64,000 nt of DNA from Ethanoligenens harbinense YUAN-3 (GTDB taxonomy: Bacteria > Bacillota > Clostridia > Oscillospirales > Ethanoligenentaceae), in contig NC_014828.1 in assembly GCF_000178115.2 (NCBI RefSeq), forward strand, positions 2,803,501-2,867,500, read 5' to 3'. Position numbers and translations under genes: made by a program. Shown here piece after piece: positions 16,853 to 25,194 of this stretch. Numbering within the stretch: the stretch's first letter is position 1; each line of letters starts with the position of its first letter. Under the pieces are notes generated by a model. The model made no database searches, had not been told where the DNA came from, and saw only the letters and a list, made by a program, of their open reading frames with translations.

Positions 16853-19461
16853 AATTACTCGTACTCGACGGCAACAGCATCATCAACCGCGCATTTTACG
16901 GCATCCGTCTGCTTTCCACCAAAGACGGGCAGTACACCAACGCAATCGTCGGGTTTCTCAATATTCTGAACAAGGCGCGCGACGAGACTGCCCCGGATGC
17001 GGTGGCCGTGGCATTCGACCTGCCCGCCCCCACCTTTCGCCACCTGTCCTATGACGGTTATAAGGCTGGGCGAAAAAAAATGCCGGACGAGCTGGCCTCG
17101 CAACTGCCGGTGCTGAAAGACCTGCTGCGCTACATGGGGCTGCCCATCCTGGAAGCGGAAGGCTTTGAAGCGGACGACATCCTTGGCACCGAAGCGTATG
17201 CCTGCGCAAAGCGCGGCGATGCCTGTGTGCTGCTCACCGGTGACCGCGACAGCTTCCAACTGGTGGGTCCCTCCGCCACCGTGCGGCTGGCCTCCACCAA
17301 AGCCGGGCAGCCGGTGACCACCCTGTATGACGAAGCGGCTATCCGGGAGACCTACGGCGTGGAACCCCGGCAGATGATCGACGTGAAGGCCCTGATGGGC
17401 GACACTTCCGACAACATCCCCGGCGTGGCGGGCGTGGGCGAGAAAACAGCGCTCTCACTTATCCGGACCTACGGCACACTGGACGAGGTCTATGCCCATC
17501 TGGAAGACGAGAGCATCCGCCCCGCTCTGCGCGCCAAGCTGCGCGCTGGTAAAGAAAGCGCCTACATGAGCCGGAAACTGGCGAAGATCTCCACCGACGC
17601 ACCGGTGGAGACCGACCCCGGCGCGCTGGCCGGCGCCAAAGGAGACAGCCACGCGCTGGCACTGCTGATGGCCCGGTTGGAGCTGTTCAAGCTGATGGAA
17701 AAGATGGGTGTGACGGGCGGCGCGCCCGCCGAAGCGGATGCCCCCGGCCCGCAAAAAGCCACGCCCTGCACCGCTGCGGTGGACGGCAGCACCCTGCTCG
17801 CCGCACTGCGGGCGGAGGCGCCGGTGGATTTTGCCTGCCGGTACACAGACGACGGGCTCATCGACGGCATCGCGTTCACGCGGGAATACGGCGTGACCCT
17901 TGCCCGCGCGGGCGAGACCGCCGGGTTCGACGCGTTCCTTGCCGCGTTCTTTGCGGACGGCTCCATCACCAAGCGCACACACGACAGCAAGCCCGTCTAT
18001 GCCGCCGCACTGCGGCAGGGTTTTACCGTATCGGACGCGGAGCCGGACGACACCATGCTGCTCGGCTATCTGCTCAACCCGCTCGCGTCCTCCTACGCAC
18101 CCGCAAGACTCTGCGAAGAATACACCGTGTTCCCCCCCGCCACCGAAAACGTGCCGGACGGTTTTTCCGGCTGTGTGGATACCGCTCTCGCCGTGCGCGC
18201 GCTGGCGCCGGTGCTTCTGCGGAAGCTGACGGAGAACGGGCAGGAAAAGCTCTACCGGGAAGTAGAGCTGCCGCTCGCCCGCGTGCTGGCGCAGATGGAA
18301 CACGCGGGCTTTCTGGTGGACGCGGCGGGCATCGCCGCCTATGGCGAAACGCTGGGCAAAAAGCTGGCCGCCATCGAGCAGGAGATCGTGGACGCGGTGG
18401 GTTACCCGTTTAACCTCAATTCGCCCAAACAGCTCGGCGAGGCCCTGTTCGTCAAACTGGGGCTGCCGCACGGCAAAAAGACCAAGACCGGCTGGTCCAC
18501 AAGCGCCGACGTGCTGGACAAACTCCGGGGTGCGCACCCGGCCATCGACGCGCTGCTCGGCTACCGCAAGCTGAGCAAACTCAAATCCACCTACACCGAC
18601 GGCCTGCTCAAGGTCATCGCGCCGGACGGCCGCATCCATTCCAGCTTCAACCAGGTGGAGACCCGCACCGGGCGCATCAGCTCCACCGAGCCGAACCTCC
18701 AGAACATCCCGGTGCGCAGTGCGGAAGGGCGCGAACTGCGGCGCTTTTTCGTGGCCCGCCCCGGCTGGGTGCTGGTGGACGCGGACTATTCCCAGATCGA
18801 GCTTCGCATCCTCGCGCACATCGCGGACGATGCCGCCATGATCGCCGCGTTCAACAACCACGAGGATATCCACACCATCACGGCGTCGCAGGTATTCGGC
18901 ATGCCGCCCGAATACGTCACGCCTATCATGCGCTCACGCGCAAAAGCCGTCAATTTCGGCATCGTCTACGGCATCGGCGCGTTTTCGCTCTCGCAGGATA
19001 TCGGCGTGAGCGTGAAGGAAGCCGACAGCTATATCAAGGGCTACCTGCAGAAATTCTCCGGCGTGCGCGACTATATGGAGCGGGTCATTCGCGAGGCACA
19101 CGAAAAGGGCTATGTGGAGACGCTGTTCGGCAGGCGGCGGGTGCTGCCGGAATTGCTTTCCTCCAACCACAACATGCGCGCCTTCGGCGAACGCGTAGCG
19201 CGCAACACGCCCATTCAGGGCACCGCCGCCGACATCATCAAGATCGCCATGGTGCGCGTGCGCGACCGGCTTGAGCGCGAACAGATGCAGTCCGCGCTCA
19301 TCTTGCAGGTGCACGACGAACTCATTGTGGAAGCGCCGGAAGACGAAGCCGCACGCGCCGGGCAGATTCTGGAGGAAGAAATGGAAGGCGCCGCCAGCCT
19401 GCGCGTGCGGCTGGAAGCCGACGTGCACACCGGGCACACCTGGTACGACGCCAAAGGCTGA
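16849..19461 (+). CDS. polA: DNA polymerase I
   Basis: 870 residues. The N-terminal 5'-3' exonuclease domain (about 1-290; LVLDGNSIINRAFYG, TGDRDSFQLV, GDTSDNIPGVAGVGEKTA) is complete. The middle 3'-5' exonuclease-like domain (about 300-460) lacks the DxE and other metal-binding carboxylates (VDFACRYTDD where the first motif should be), so proofreading is not expected, as in Bacillus/Taq enzymes. The polymerase domain has motif A DADYSQIELRILAH, motif B RSRAKAVNFGIVYG and motif C QVHDELIVEAP. It starts within the glycosylase stop (4-base overlap), pairing base excision with gap filling. Confidence 0.97.
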   Translation: MKLLVLDGNSIINRAFYGIRLLSTKDGQYTNAIVGFLNILNKARDETAPDAVAVAFDLPAPTFRHLSYDGYKAGRKKMPDELASQLPVLKDLLRYMGLPILEAEGFEADDILGTEAYACAKRGDACVLLTGDRDSFQLVGPSATVRLASTKAGQPVTTLYDEAAIRETYGVEPRQMIDVKALMGDTSDNIPGVAGVGEKTALSLIRTYGTLDEVYAHLEDESIRPALRAKLRAGKESAYMSRKLAKISTDAPVETDPGALAGAKGDSHALALLMARLELFKLMEKMGVTGGAPAEADAPGPQKATPCTAAVDGSTLLAALRAEAPVDFACRYTDDGLIDGIAFTREYGVTLARAGETAGFDAFLAAFFADGSITKRTHDSKPVYAAALRQGFTVSDAEPDDTMLLGYLLNPLASSYAPARLCEEYTVFPPATENVPDGFSGCVDTALAVRALAPVLLRKLTENGQEKLYREVELPLARVLAQMEHAGFLVDAAGIAAYGETLGKKLAAIEQEIVDAVGYPFNLNSPKQLGEALFVKLGLPHGKKTKTGWSTSADVLDKLRGAHPAIDALLGYRKLSKLKSTYTDGLLKVIAPDGRIHSSFNQVETRTGRISSTEPNLQNIPVRSAEGRELRRFFVARPGWVLVDADYSQIELRILAHIADDAAMIAAFNNHEDIHTITASQVFGMPPEYVTPIMRSRAKAVNFGIVYGIGAFSLSQDIGVSVKEADSYIKGYLQKFSGVRDYMERVIREAHEKGYVETLFGRRRVLPELLSSNHNMRAFGERVARNTPIQGTAADIIKIAMVRVRDRLEREQMQSALILQVHDELIVEAPEDEAARAGQILEEEMEGAASLRVRLEADVHTGHTWYDAKG

Positions 19462-19492
19462 ACGATCCGCACGGACCGACTGTGTGGAACTT

Positions 19493-19646
19493 AAACCCAT
19501 CCATGAAGCGAAAACCACACATTCAGGGGTCGGCTTTATACCATTCTGCGTTGCCGTTGGTGGAATACGAAAACCATTTCTTTCACCTCCGCCCTTGCAT
19601 GAATAGACTTATCGTTTTCGCATTTCCTTATTTACGGATCGGCTTT
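19493..19646 (-). repeat. ~154-bp inverted-repeat-bounded element, copy 1
   Basis: Fills the polA-phosphatase gap. Its reverse complement aligns end to end with 59078-59231: both start (A)AGCC-ATCC-TAAATAAGG, share GCAGAATGG/ACAGAATGG and CGTATTCC inside, and end with an inverted copy of the start (CATGGATGGGTTT here). No ORF or RBS is visible. It resembles a non-autonomous mobile element (MITE-like) or a dispersed structured repeat; no transposase is in the window. Confidence 0.65.
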
Positions 19647-19662
19647 TAATCGAGGGATCATG

Positions 19663-20094
19663 ATGAAAAAGGTTCTGTTTGTCTGCACCGGCAACCTCTG
19701 CCGCAGCCCGATGGCGGAAGCCATCTTTAACCACATGCTCAAAGAACGCGGCCTGCCGCCCGCCGCAACGAGCGCGGGCATCGCGGCGCTGGAGGGAGAA
19801 AAAGCGTCCGCGCACGCCATCACCGCGCTCAAAGAAATCGGCATTGACCTGCGGCATCACCGTGCCCGCGAGCTGACGCCCGCCATCCTGAACGATAGCG
19901 ACGACGTTTATGTAATGACCCGGTCCCACTACAACTCCATTGAAAACGTGCTGCCGGAATATCTGCACAAAGCACATATCCTCGGCGGCGGCATCGACGA
20001 CCCCTACGGCCAGAACCTGCGCGTCTACCGCGCCTGCCGGGACAAAATACAGAGCGCCCTGCGCGAGATCATCGGGGGTTACCTCAAACCATGA
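19663..20094 (+). CDS. Low-molecular-weight protein tyrosine phosphatase family
   Basis: 143 residues with the phosphate loop C8-TGNLC-R14 at the N-terminus and the general-acid DPYG motif near residue 112. In arginine phosphatases (YwlE) the loop has Thr where this protein has Leu (CTGNLCR), so phosphotyrosine or phospho-sugar-type activity is more likely than phosphoarginine. Second ATG 19663 is preferred over 19660 because GAGGG is then seven bases away. It overlaps rimI by 4 bases (ATGA). Confidence 0.88.
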   Translation: MKKVLFVCTGNLCRSPMAEAIFNHMLKERGLPPAATSAGIAALEGEKASAHAITALKEIGIDLRHHRARELTPAILNDSDDVYVMTRSHYNSIENVLPEYLHKAHILGGGIDDPYGQNLRVYRACRDKIQSALREIIGGYLKP

Positions 20095-20546
20095 GCGCCG
20101 CGCCATTCGACATCCTGCCCATGGAAGAACGTCATTTAAACGCCGCGGCCGCGCTGGAGCGCATCTGCTTCGGCGACCCGTGGTCACGCGAGGCCTTTGG
20201 GGAAGAGCTGCGCAACCCGTCCGCCCGGTTTCTCGTAGCGGAGCGGGACGGCGTGCTGGCCGGCTATGCCGGCATGAGCTTTGTGCTGGACGAAGGGTAT
20301 GTCTTCAACATCGCGGTGGCGCCTGCCTTCCGGCGGCAGGGCGCGGCACGCGCCCTGCTCACCGCGCTTGACCGTTTCGCGCAGGAAAAGGGGTTGGCGT
20401 TCCTCTCGCTGGAGGTACGCGTTTCCAACACCGTCGCCATCGCGCTCTACCGTTCCTTTGGCTTCCGGATGATGGGCGTGCGCCCCGGGTTTTACGCCCA
20501 CCCGCCTGAAAACGCTTATATTATGACCAAGCCGTACCGTCCATAA
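20091..20546 (+). CDS. rimI: Ribosomal protein S18-alanine N-acetyltransferase
   Basis: 151-residue GNAT protein. The acetyl-CoA loop is AVAPAFRRQGAARALL, followed by FLSLEVRVSNTVAIALYRSFGF, a RimI hallmark (LEVR.SN..A..LY..FGF). It acetylates the N-terminal Ala of S18, though some homologues act on other substrates. Its nearness to tsaD reflects the common rimI-tsaD linkage. Translationally coupled to the phosphatase. Confidence 0.88.
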   Translation: MSAAPFDILPMEERHLNAAAALERICFGDPWSREAFGEELRNPSARFLVAERDGVLAGYAGMSFVLDEGYVFNIAVAPAFRRQGAARALLTALDRFAQEKGLAFLSLEVRVSNTVAIALYRSFGFRMMGVRPGFYAHPPENAYIMTKPYRP

Positions 20547-20588
20547 CGGCGGCGGATGCGCCCGCCGCGGCGAAAGGAGCAGATGTAT

Positions 20589-21266
20589 ATGCCGGCTGAC
20601 ACGATCCGCATCACACCCATCCCGCTCGGTTTTGTCAATGCGTTTCTCATCCGCGGCAAACAGGCCGTCCTCATCGACACCGGCAATCCCGGTTCGGCAG
20701 ACCGCATCCTGCATGCGCTGGGTGAACAGGGGCTCGCACCCCATGACCTGGCGCTTATCCTCCTCACACACGGGCACGGCGACCATGTCGGAAGCAGCCC
20801 CGTTTTGAGAGAAAAAACCGGGGCGAAGGTGGCCATCCACATACGCGACGCCGACGCCCTGCGTACCGGGCGCGGCCCCAATCTTACGGGAACCAACGCC
20901 CTTGGCCGCGTGTTTGCCGTGCTGCTGCCCCGACCCATCCGCGGGTTTGAGCCGTTCGAGCCGGACATCCTTATCGAAGGTGAACTATCCCTGCAGCCCT
21001 ACGGCATTGCGGGAAAGGTCGTGCCCACGCCGGGACATACGGCGGGCTCGATCTCGGTCGTGCTGGAAAACGGAGCCGTCTTTGCCGGGGACACCATCAT
21101 GGGGGGCATGGGCCGGAAAGGGAAACCCCGTTTTCCGCTGTTTGCCGAAGACGCCGCCCGCGCCAAGGAGAGCATCGCCTATCTTCTGGGGCAGGCACCG
21201 GAATCGGTTTACACCGGGCATGGCGGGCCGTTTTCACCAGCCGAACTGCGGGCGGTCTTCCCATGA
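20589..21266 (+). CDS. MBL-fold metallo-hydrolase
   Basis: 225 residues. Metal motif H61-x-H63-x-D65-H66 (THGHGDH), later ligands H in PTPGHTAGS and D in AGDT, and a final GHGG, giving a binuclear zinc/iron site of the glyoxalase-II-like group. Hydrolytic substrate unknown (thioester or ester). Second ATG 20589 chosen because AAAGGAG is nine bases upstream. Between rimI and tsaD, so probably in the same transcript. Confidence 0.85.
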   Translation: MPADTIRITPIPLGFVNAFLIRGKQAVLIDTGNPGSADRILHALGEQGLAPHDLALILLTHGHGDHVGSSPVLREKTGAKVAIHIRDADALRTGRGPNLTGTNALGRVFAVLLPRPIRGFEPFEPDILIEGELSLQPYGIAGKVVPTPGHTAGSISVVLENGAVFAGDTIMGGMGRKGKPRFPLFAEDAARAKESIAYLLGQAPESVYTGHGGPFSPAELRAVFP

Positions 21267-21301
21267 CCGGCTCCGATTTCCTGATATGAAGGTGAAACTG
21301 T

Positions 21302-22306
21302 TTGAATATCCTTGCATTTGAATCCTCCTGCGACGAGACCGCCGCCGCCGTGGTGCGGGACGGCCGGGAAGTGCTTTCAAGCGTCATCGCCTCGCAGGTG
21401 GAGACCCACCGGCTCTACGGCGGCGTAGTGCCGGAGATCGCCTCCCGCCAGCATGTAGAGGTCATCGCCCAGCTCTGCGCGCAGGCGCTGGAAGAAGCCG
21501 GCTGCACGCTGGATGCCATCGACGCCGTAGCCGTCACCTACGCGCCGGGGCTGATCGGCGCGCTGCTGGTGGGCGTCAATTTCGCCAAAGGGCTGGCACT
21601 GGCGCGCGGCCTGCCGCTCATCCCCGTGCACCATCTGCGTGGGCACATCGCCGCCAACTACCTGGCGCACCCGAACCTCACGCCGCCGTTTTTGTGCCTT
21701 GTGGCATCCGGCGGGCACAGCCACATCGTACAGGCGGACGACTACACCCACTTCACCGTGCTGGGACGCACGCGCGACGACGCCGCAGGCGAAGCGTTCG
21801 ACAAAGCCGCCCGCGCGCTGGGGTTCCCCTATCCGGGCGGCGTGGCCATCGACCGCGCGGCCCAGAGCGGCAACCCGGACGCCATCCGGTTCCCCCGTCC
21901 GCAGGTAAACGGGGCCCCGTACGACTATAGCTTTTCCGGTCTGAAAACCGCCGTGCTCAACTATGTGCACAATGCCGCGCAAAAAGGTGAGGCAATTTGC
22001 AAAGAAGACGTGGCGGCCTCGTTCCAGGCCGCCGTGGTGGACATGCTGGCCCACGGGTTCCTGCTCGCGGCCGCGGACACCGCCAGCACCACACTGGTGC
22101 TGGCGGGCGGCGTGGTGGCCAACACCGCACTGCGCCGGCGCATTGAGAACGACTGCGCGGCCAGCGGGCGCAGGCTTTATCTGCCGCCGCTCGCACTCTG
22201 CGGTGATAATGCCGCCATGATCGGCGCGCAGGCCTATTATGAATATCAGGCAGGCCATACCGCAGGGGCAGACCTGAATGCCTGCGCCAATATGGAAATC
22301 GGATGA
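21302..22306 (+). CDS. tsaD: tRNA N6-adenosine threonylcarbamoyltransferase TsaD
   Basis: 334 residues, ASKHA fold: N-terminal ILAFESSCDETAAAVV, metal-binding HHLRGH (VHHLRGHIAANY), the KAARALGFPYPGG segment and C-terminal LCGDNAAMIG. It transfers threonylcarbamoyl to A37 of ANN-reading tRNAs with TsaB and TsaE, which are not in this window. Start is TTG 21302 with AAGGTGA six bases upstream; no ATG is available at the domain start. Confidence 0.96.
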   Translation: MNILAFESSCDETAAAVVRDGREVLSSVIASQVETHRLYGGVVPEIASRQHVEVIAQLCAQALEEAGCTLDAIDAVAVTYAPGLIGALLVGVNFAKGLALARGLPLIPVHHLRGHIAANYLAHPNLTPPFLCLVASGGHSHIVQADDYTHFTVLGRTRDDAAGEAFDKAARALGFPYPGGVAIDRAAQSGNPDAIRFPRPQVNGAPYDYSFSGLKTAVLNYVHNAAQKGEAICKEDVAASFQAAVVDMLAHGFLLAAADTASTTLVLAGGVVANTALRRRIENDCAASGRRLYLPPLALCGDNAAMIGAQAYYEYQAGHTAGADLNACANMEIG

Positions 22307-22320
22307 ACCCGACCGCATCA

Positions 22321-22360
22321 AAACACCCGAACGGTTTTAAAAACCGTTCGGGTGTTTTTT
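22321..22360. terminator. Bidirectional terminator between tsaD and the facing gene
   Basis: An 18-bp perfect stem AAACACCCGAACGGTTTT (22321-22338) with its complement (about 22341-22357) ending in a T-run; the opposite strand ends GGGTGTTTTG. It serves both convergent genes and overlaps the stop of the minus-strand gene. Confidence 0.9.
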
Positions 22361-22800
22361 TACCAGATATTCGGCAAGGGCGGAAGTTTCTGCACGGTAC
22401 GCTGGAGAGACAGCACCGCTTGCCGCACGCGCTGGCCCTGCGCGCGAAGGAGCAGCGTGCCCGCCTCCTGCGCCAGCCACACCGGCGCGGGCTTGAGCGT
22501 GTCCATCCCCTGTTGATATCGCTGTATATACGCGGCGGCATGGTAGGCCGGTTGAAGCGCAAACGTGCCGCTTGCGCCAAACACCGTCAACCGCACGTCA
22601 TCCCCCATGAACGAAACGGCAAATTCCTGCCGATGCTGGTTCCAACCCACCGCGCGCGACTGATAGTCCACCACGCCCATGGCGGTGAGGAACACGGCCA
22701 CCATCCCGGCCAAAAAAAACCATGTAATCATTTTGACTGCCCGTGGGCGAGGCGGCGCCTGCACAATGCGTTCATCCGTCTTGAAAACCCGATGTTTCAT
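22360..22800 (-). CDS. Small single-pass membrane protein of unknown function
   Basis: 146 residues: basic cytoplasmic N-terminus (1-22), one transmembrane helix (about 23-44, MITWFFLAGMVAVFLTAMGVV) and a ~100-residue extracytoplasmic domain with no Cys. Not recognised. AGGGGA precedes ATG 22800. It lies 56 bases downstream of another small membrane protein and behind gpr on the same strand; in Bacillus this place is held by spoIIP and yqxA, so a sporulation role is possible but not shown. Confidence 0.6.
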   Translation of the reverse strand: MKHRVFKTDERIVQAPPRPRAVKMITWFFLAGMVAVFLTAMGVVDYQSRAVGWNQHRQEFAVSFMGDDVRLTVFGASGTFALQPAYHAAAYIQRYQQGMDTLKPAPVWLAQEAGTLLLRAQGQRVRQAVLSLQRTVQKLPPLPNIW

Positions 22801-22856
22801 GCGACATCCCCTGTATGATACGTCCTGCTTTGGCCGCCACGGCCGGTTTGCGGAGA

Positions 22857-23315
22857 CTATTTGCCGGATGCGACGGATTTCCCTGCCGCTCGGCTGGCGG
22901 TGGAAGATGCCGGCTGCTTCAACGTGCTGCCGGAAAAAAGTGTCTGCAATTTCTGCATCTCACGCGCGGCAACCGATCGTCCTCCCTGTGGATAGGTGAG
23001 CTGGGCGCTGAGCACGGCGGCTTTTCGTGCGGTTTGCCCCAACGAAGCGGCCGCTCCTTCATGCACGCCCGTGATGACGGTGGCGGCAAACGCCACGCCA
23101 AGCAGAATAAACACCCCGTTGCCTGAACGCTGTTTTTTCACATGCTGCGCCGGTTTTACCGTCTGTGCCGGCCTGGAGGCCGCGGGCCGTGTGCATGCCG
23201 ATCGTTCCGGCACGGTTCTTGCCGGCGCGGGCCGTGTGAAGGCGGTGGAACGCGCGCGCTCCGGCACCCGCTCCCGCTTTGCGCGCGCATCCTGATCCTT
23301 ATGCACTTTTCCCAT
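22857..23315 (-). CDS. Small membrane protein with basic Pro/Arg-rich tail
   Basis: 152 residues if started at ATG 23315. Residues 1-66 are rich in Arg, Lys, Pro and Ala; about 67-84 is a transmembrane helix (GVFILLGVAFAATVITGV); the C-terminal ~65 residues are Ala/Ser/Lys-rich, possibly disordered. The RBS is weak and an upstream ATG at 23327 is possible. Not recognised. Second gene of a gpr-led minus-strand set; it could be a degenerate remnant of SpoIIP, which normally follows gpr, but no amidase-3 signature remains. Confidence 0.5.
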   Translation of the reverse strand: MGKVHKDQDARAKRERVPERARSTAFTRPAPARTVPERSACTRPAASRPAQTVKPAQHVKKQRSGNGVFILLGVAFAATVITGVHEGAAASLGQTARKAAVLSAQLTYPQGGRSVAAREMQKLQTLFSGSTLKQPASSTASRAAGKSVASGK

Positions 23316-23462
23316 GATGATCCGCATTATTTTGCACGCCCTTTCCCTGTACGCGGGCACAGAACCCCTGCCTGCGCCTTTACATCCTCCCCTTGAGGGG
23401 ATTGTCCGTTCTCCGCACTATATGCGACCGGCGGAAACATTATGCGCACAGGAGAGAATCCG

Positions 23463-24377
23463 TCAGGCCAGCATAGCCACCATATCATCGTATGCGATGG
23501 ACGGATTGAGCGCCCGGTTGATGGCAAACCCTGTCAGGCGGGCGGCATGCTCCACGATCAGGTCGATAAACCGTGGGGTGACGAACATCGGCGTGTCATT
23601 CGGGCAGGCGCTGCGGCGGATTTTTTCACGCGCGCCTTCGTCGGCGTGAAAGCCCGCGTCCTCGATCAAATCGACCGCGAGGGTGGCGGCGTCCACCACC
23701 GTGGGGATGCCCAACGCGATTACCGGCACGCCCAGTGAATCCTTGTTGACCGCAAACCGCGCGTTCCCCACGCCGGAGCCGGGGATGATGCCGGTATCCG
23801 CAATCTGGATCGTGTTGCCCAGCCTGGCCGCGCGGCGGGAGGCCAGCGCGTCCACCGCAATCACCGCCACCGGCCTGATCTTCATCACCAGTGCCTTGAG
23901 TATCTCACCGGCCTCCACGCCGGTCTGTCCCAACACGCCGGGCGCGATGGCCGCCACACCGCGCGTGCCTTCCATACCGCTGATCTGCGAGAGCTCACCC
24001 GCCACATGCCGGGTGACCAGCACGTTTTGCACACTGCGCGGGCCGATCGCGTCCGGCGTCATTTCAGCATTGCCCAGCCCGGCCACCAGCACCTCGCCCC
24101 GCATTTCCTGCAGCATGGCGGCCAGCTCTTTGCCCACCGTTTCCACTGCTTCCAGAAAGGTTTCGCCCTCCGTATCGTCCAGCCCCGGCACCTCCACCGT
24201 CACATAGGTACCCACCGGCTTTCCGATGGCCTGTTCTCCTCGTTCATCCAGCACTTTTACCCGCGTTAGCTTGACATGCCCGGTCGTTTCCTCTGTGGAT
24301 TCCACGCCCGAAAGGTTGCCCGCGCTTTTTGCAATCTCATGCGCCTCCACGGCAAGGTCTGTCCGTACCTGCGTCAT
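23463..24377 (-). CDS. gpr: Germination protease GPR
   Basis: 304-residue aspartic-type protease (peptidase A25) that degrades small acid-soluble spore proteins during germination. Family marks are RTDLAVEA near the N-terminus (where zymogen processing occurs), VAGLGNAEMTPDAIGPRSV, and NTIQIADTGIIPGSGVGN. Proof that the organism forms endospores. Divergent from rpsT, as in Bacillus subtilis; a forespore-type promoter precedes it. Confidence 0.96.
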   Translation of the reverse strand: MTQVRTDLAVEAHEIAKSAGNLSGVESTEETTGHVKLTRVKVLDERGEQAIGKPVGTYVTVEVPGLDDTEGETFLEAVETVGKELAAMLQEMRGEVLVAGLGNAEMTPDAIGPRSVQNVLVTRHVAGELSQISGMEGTRGVAAIAPGVLGQTGVEAGEILKALVMKIRPVAVIAVDALASRRAARLGNTIQIADTGIIPGSGVGNARFAVNKDSLGVPVIALGIPTVVDAATLAVDLIEDAGFHADEGAREKIRRSACPNDTPMFVTPRFIDLIVEHAARLTGFAINRALNPSIAYDDMVAMLA

Positions 24378-24405
24378 GGCCGCACCGCCTTTTCATTTTT
24401 CAATT

Positions 24406-24433
24406 ATTCTGCCCCCACATCGCGCGGTTATGC
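24406..24433 (-). promoter_or_regulatory. SigF/SigG-like promoter of gpr
   Basis: On the minus strand: GCATA (24433-24429), 14-base spacer, GGGCAGAAT (24414-24406), close to the forespore pattern GywTA-N15-GGnrAnAHT. About 30 bases upstream of the gpr start. Matches the known forespore expression of gpr. Confidence 0.5.
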
Positions 24434-24480
24434 ACAGAACCCCCTGCCTGCACGCAAGTGGAGGGAATTTCAAAAAACTG

Positions 24481-24509
24481 TTGCAATACAGGTGCACCTA
24501 TGCTATACT
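24481..24509 (+). promoter_or_regulatory. SigA promoter of rpsT
   Basis: TTGCAA (24481-24486), 17-base spacer, TATACT (24504-24509) with TGn extension; leader of about 32 bases. Confidence 0.75.
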
Positions 24510-24547
24510 AGGTAGTACTGGTTTATATGAAAAAAGGAGGTGTGAAC

Positions 24548-24808
24548 ATGCCAAATATCAAATCCGCCAAAAAGCGCGTGAAAGTCACCGCTGTTAAAAC
24601 CCTGCGCAATAAGGCGTATAAATCCGCGCTGCGCACCTCCATCAAAAAGGCGCAGAGCGCCGTGAGCGATGGTGCTGAAAACAAAGCCGATGCTTTCAAA
24701 GCCGCCGTCGTCAAGATCGACAAAGCGGTCTCCAAGGGCATCCTGCATAAGAATACAGCCGCCCACAAAAAATCCAAGCTGGCCAAAGCATTCAATCAGG
24801 CGCAATAA
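24548..24808 (+). CDS. rpsT: 30S ribosomal protein S20
   Basis: 86-residue basic protein beginning [12 protein letters not shown], with [15 protein letters not shown] and a C-terminal [16 protein letters not shown], the S20 pattern for binding 16S rRNA. AAAGGAGGTGTGAAC precedes ATG 24548; the upstream in-frame ATG contains the RBS. Single-gene unit with its own promoter and terminator. Confidence 0.98.
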   Translation: MPNIKSAKKRVKVTAVKTLRNKAYKSALRTSIKKAQSAVSDGAENKADAFKAAVVKIDKAVSKGILHKNTAAHKKSKLAKAFNQAQ

Positions 24809-24855
24809 GCGTGCGGAAAGTTTCCACGCGGCCCTGCGCATGAGTATGCAAACAG

Positions 24856-24893
24856 ATTCCGAAAAACGTGCAGCACGTTTTTCGGAATTTTTG
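24856..24893 (+). terminator. Intrinsic terminator of rpsT
   Basis: ATTCCGAAAAACGTG (24856-24870), loop CAG, CACGTTTTTCGGAAT (24874-24888), then TTTT. Confidence 0.88.
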
Positions 24894-24919
24894 TTCCCCG
24901 TGCCATGCGGCCGCGCAAG

Positions 24920-24948
24920 TTGACTTTCTTTCAAAAATAGATTATCAT
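24920..24948 (+). promoter_or_regulatory. SigA promoter of the 50-residue membrane protein
   Basis: TTGACT (24920-24925), 17-base spacer, TATCAT (24943-24948); leader of about 65 bases. Confidence 0.65.
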
Positions 24949-25019
24949 GCTTTTATGAAAGATCGACGGGCATCCGTGCAGTCTATCCGCGGTGCCCCGG
25001 CCGGAAACGGAGGCTTGTT

Positions 25020-25172
25020 ATGAAATTCACCCATACGGTAGGCGCTTTGTTCGCCGCGGCTGCTGTGCTGTTGGCAGTGTCCGGCGGGGTTGCCTATTTC
25101 CTTTACCGCATTTCCCGCGAAAGAGCCTACAACGAGAAATGGAAAGACTATGTGGACTGCGGGCTTGCCTAA
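25020..25172 (+). CDS. 50-residue single-pass membrane protein
   Basis: Starts MKFTHTVGALFAAAAV, contains one transmembrane segment (about 8-29) and a charged C-terminal tail (RISRERAYNEKWKDYVDCGLA). CGGAGG lies eight bases before ATG 25020, and a good promoter is upstream, so it is a real though short gene. Function unknown; the single Cys is near the C-terminus. Flanked downstream by an exceptionally long hairpin. Confidence 0.7.
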   Translation: MKFTHTVGALFAAAAVLLAVSGGVAYFLYRISRERAYNEKWKDYVDCGLA

Positions 25173-25194
25173 AGCCCCGCACAGCCGATTTGCA

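Noticed and set aside
22857-23315. SpoIIP in the gene after gpr
   Set aside because: Position fits, but the protein is far too short and lacks the amidase-3 catalytic His/Glu motifs.
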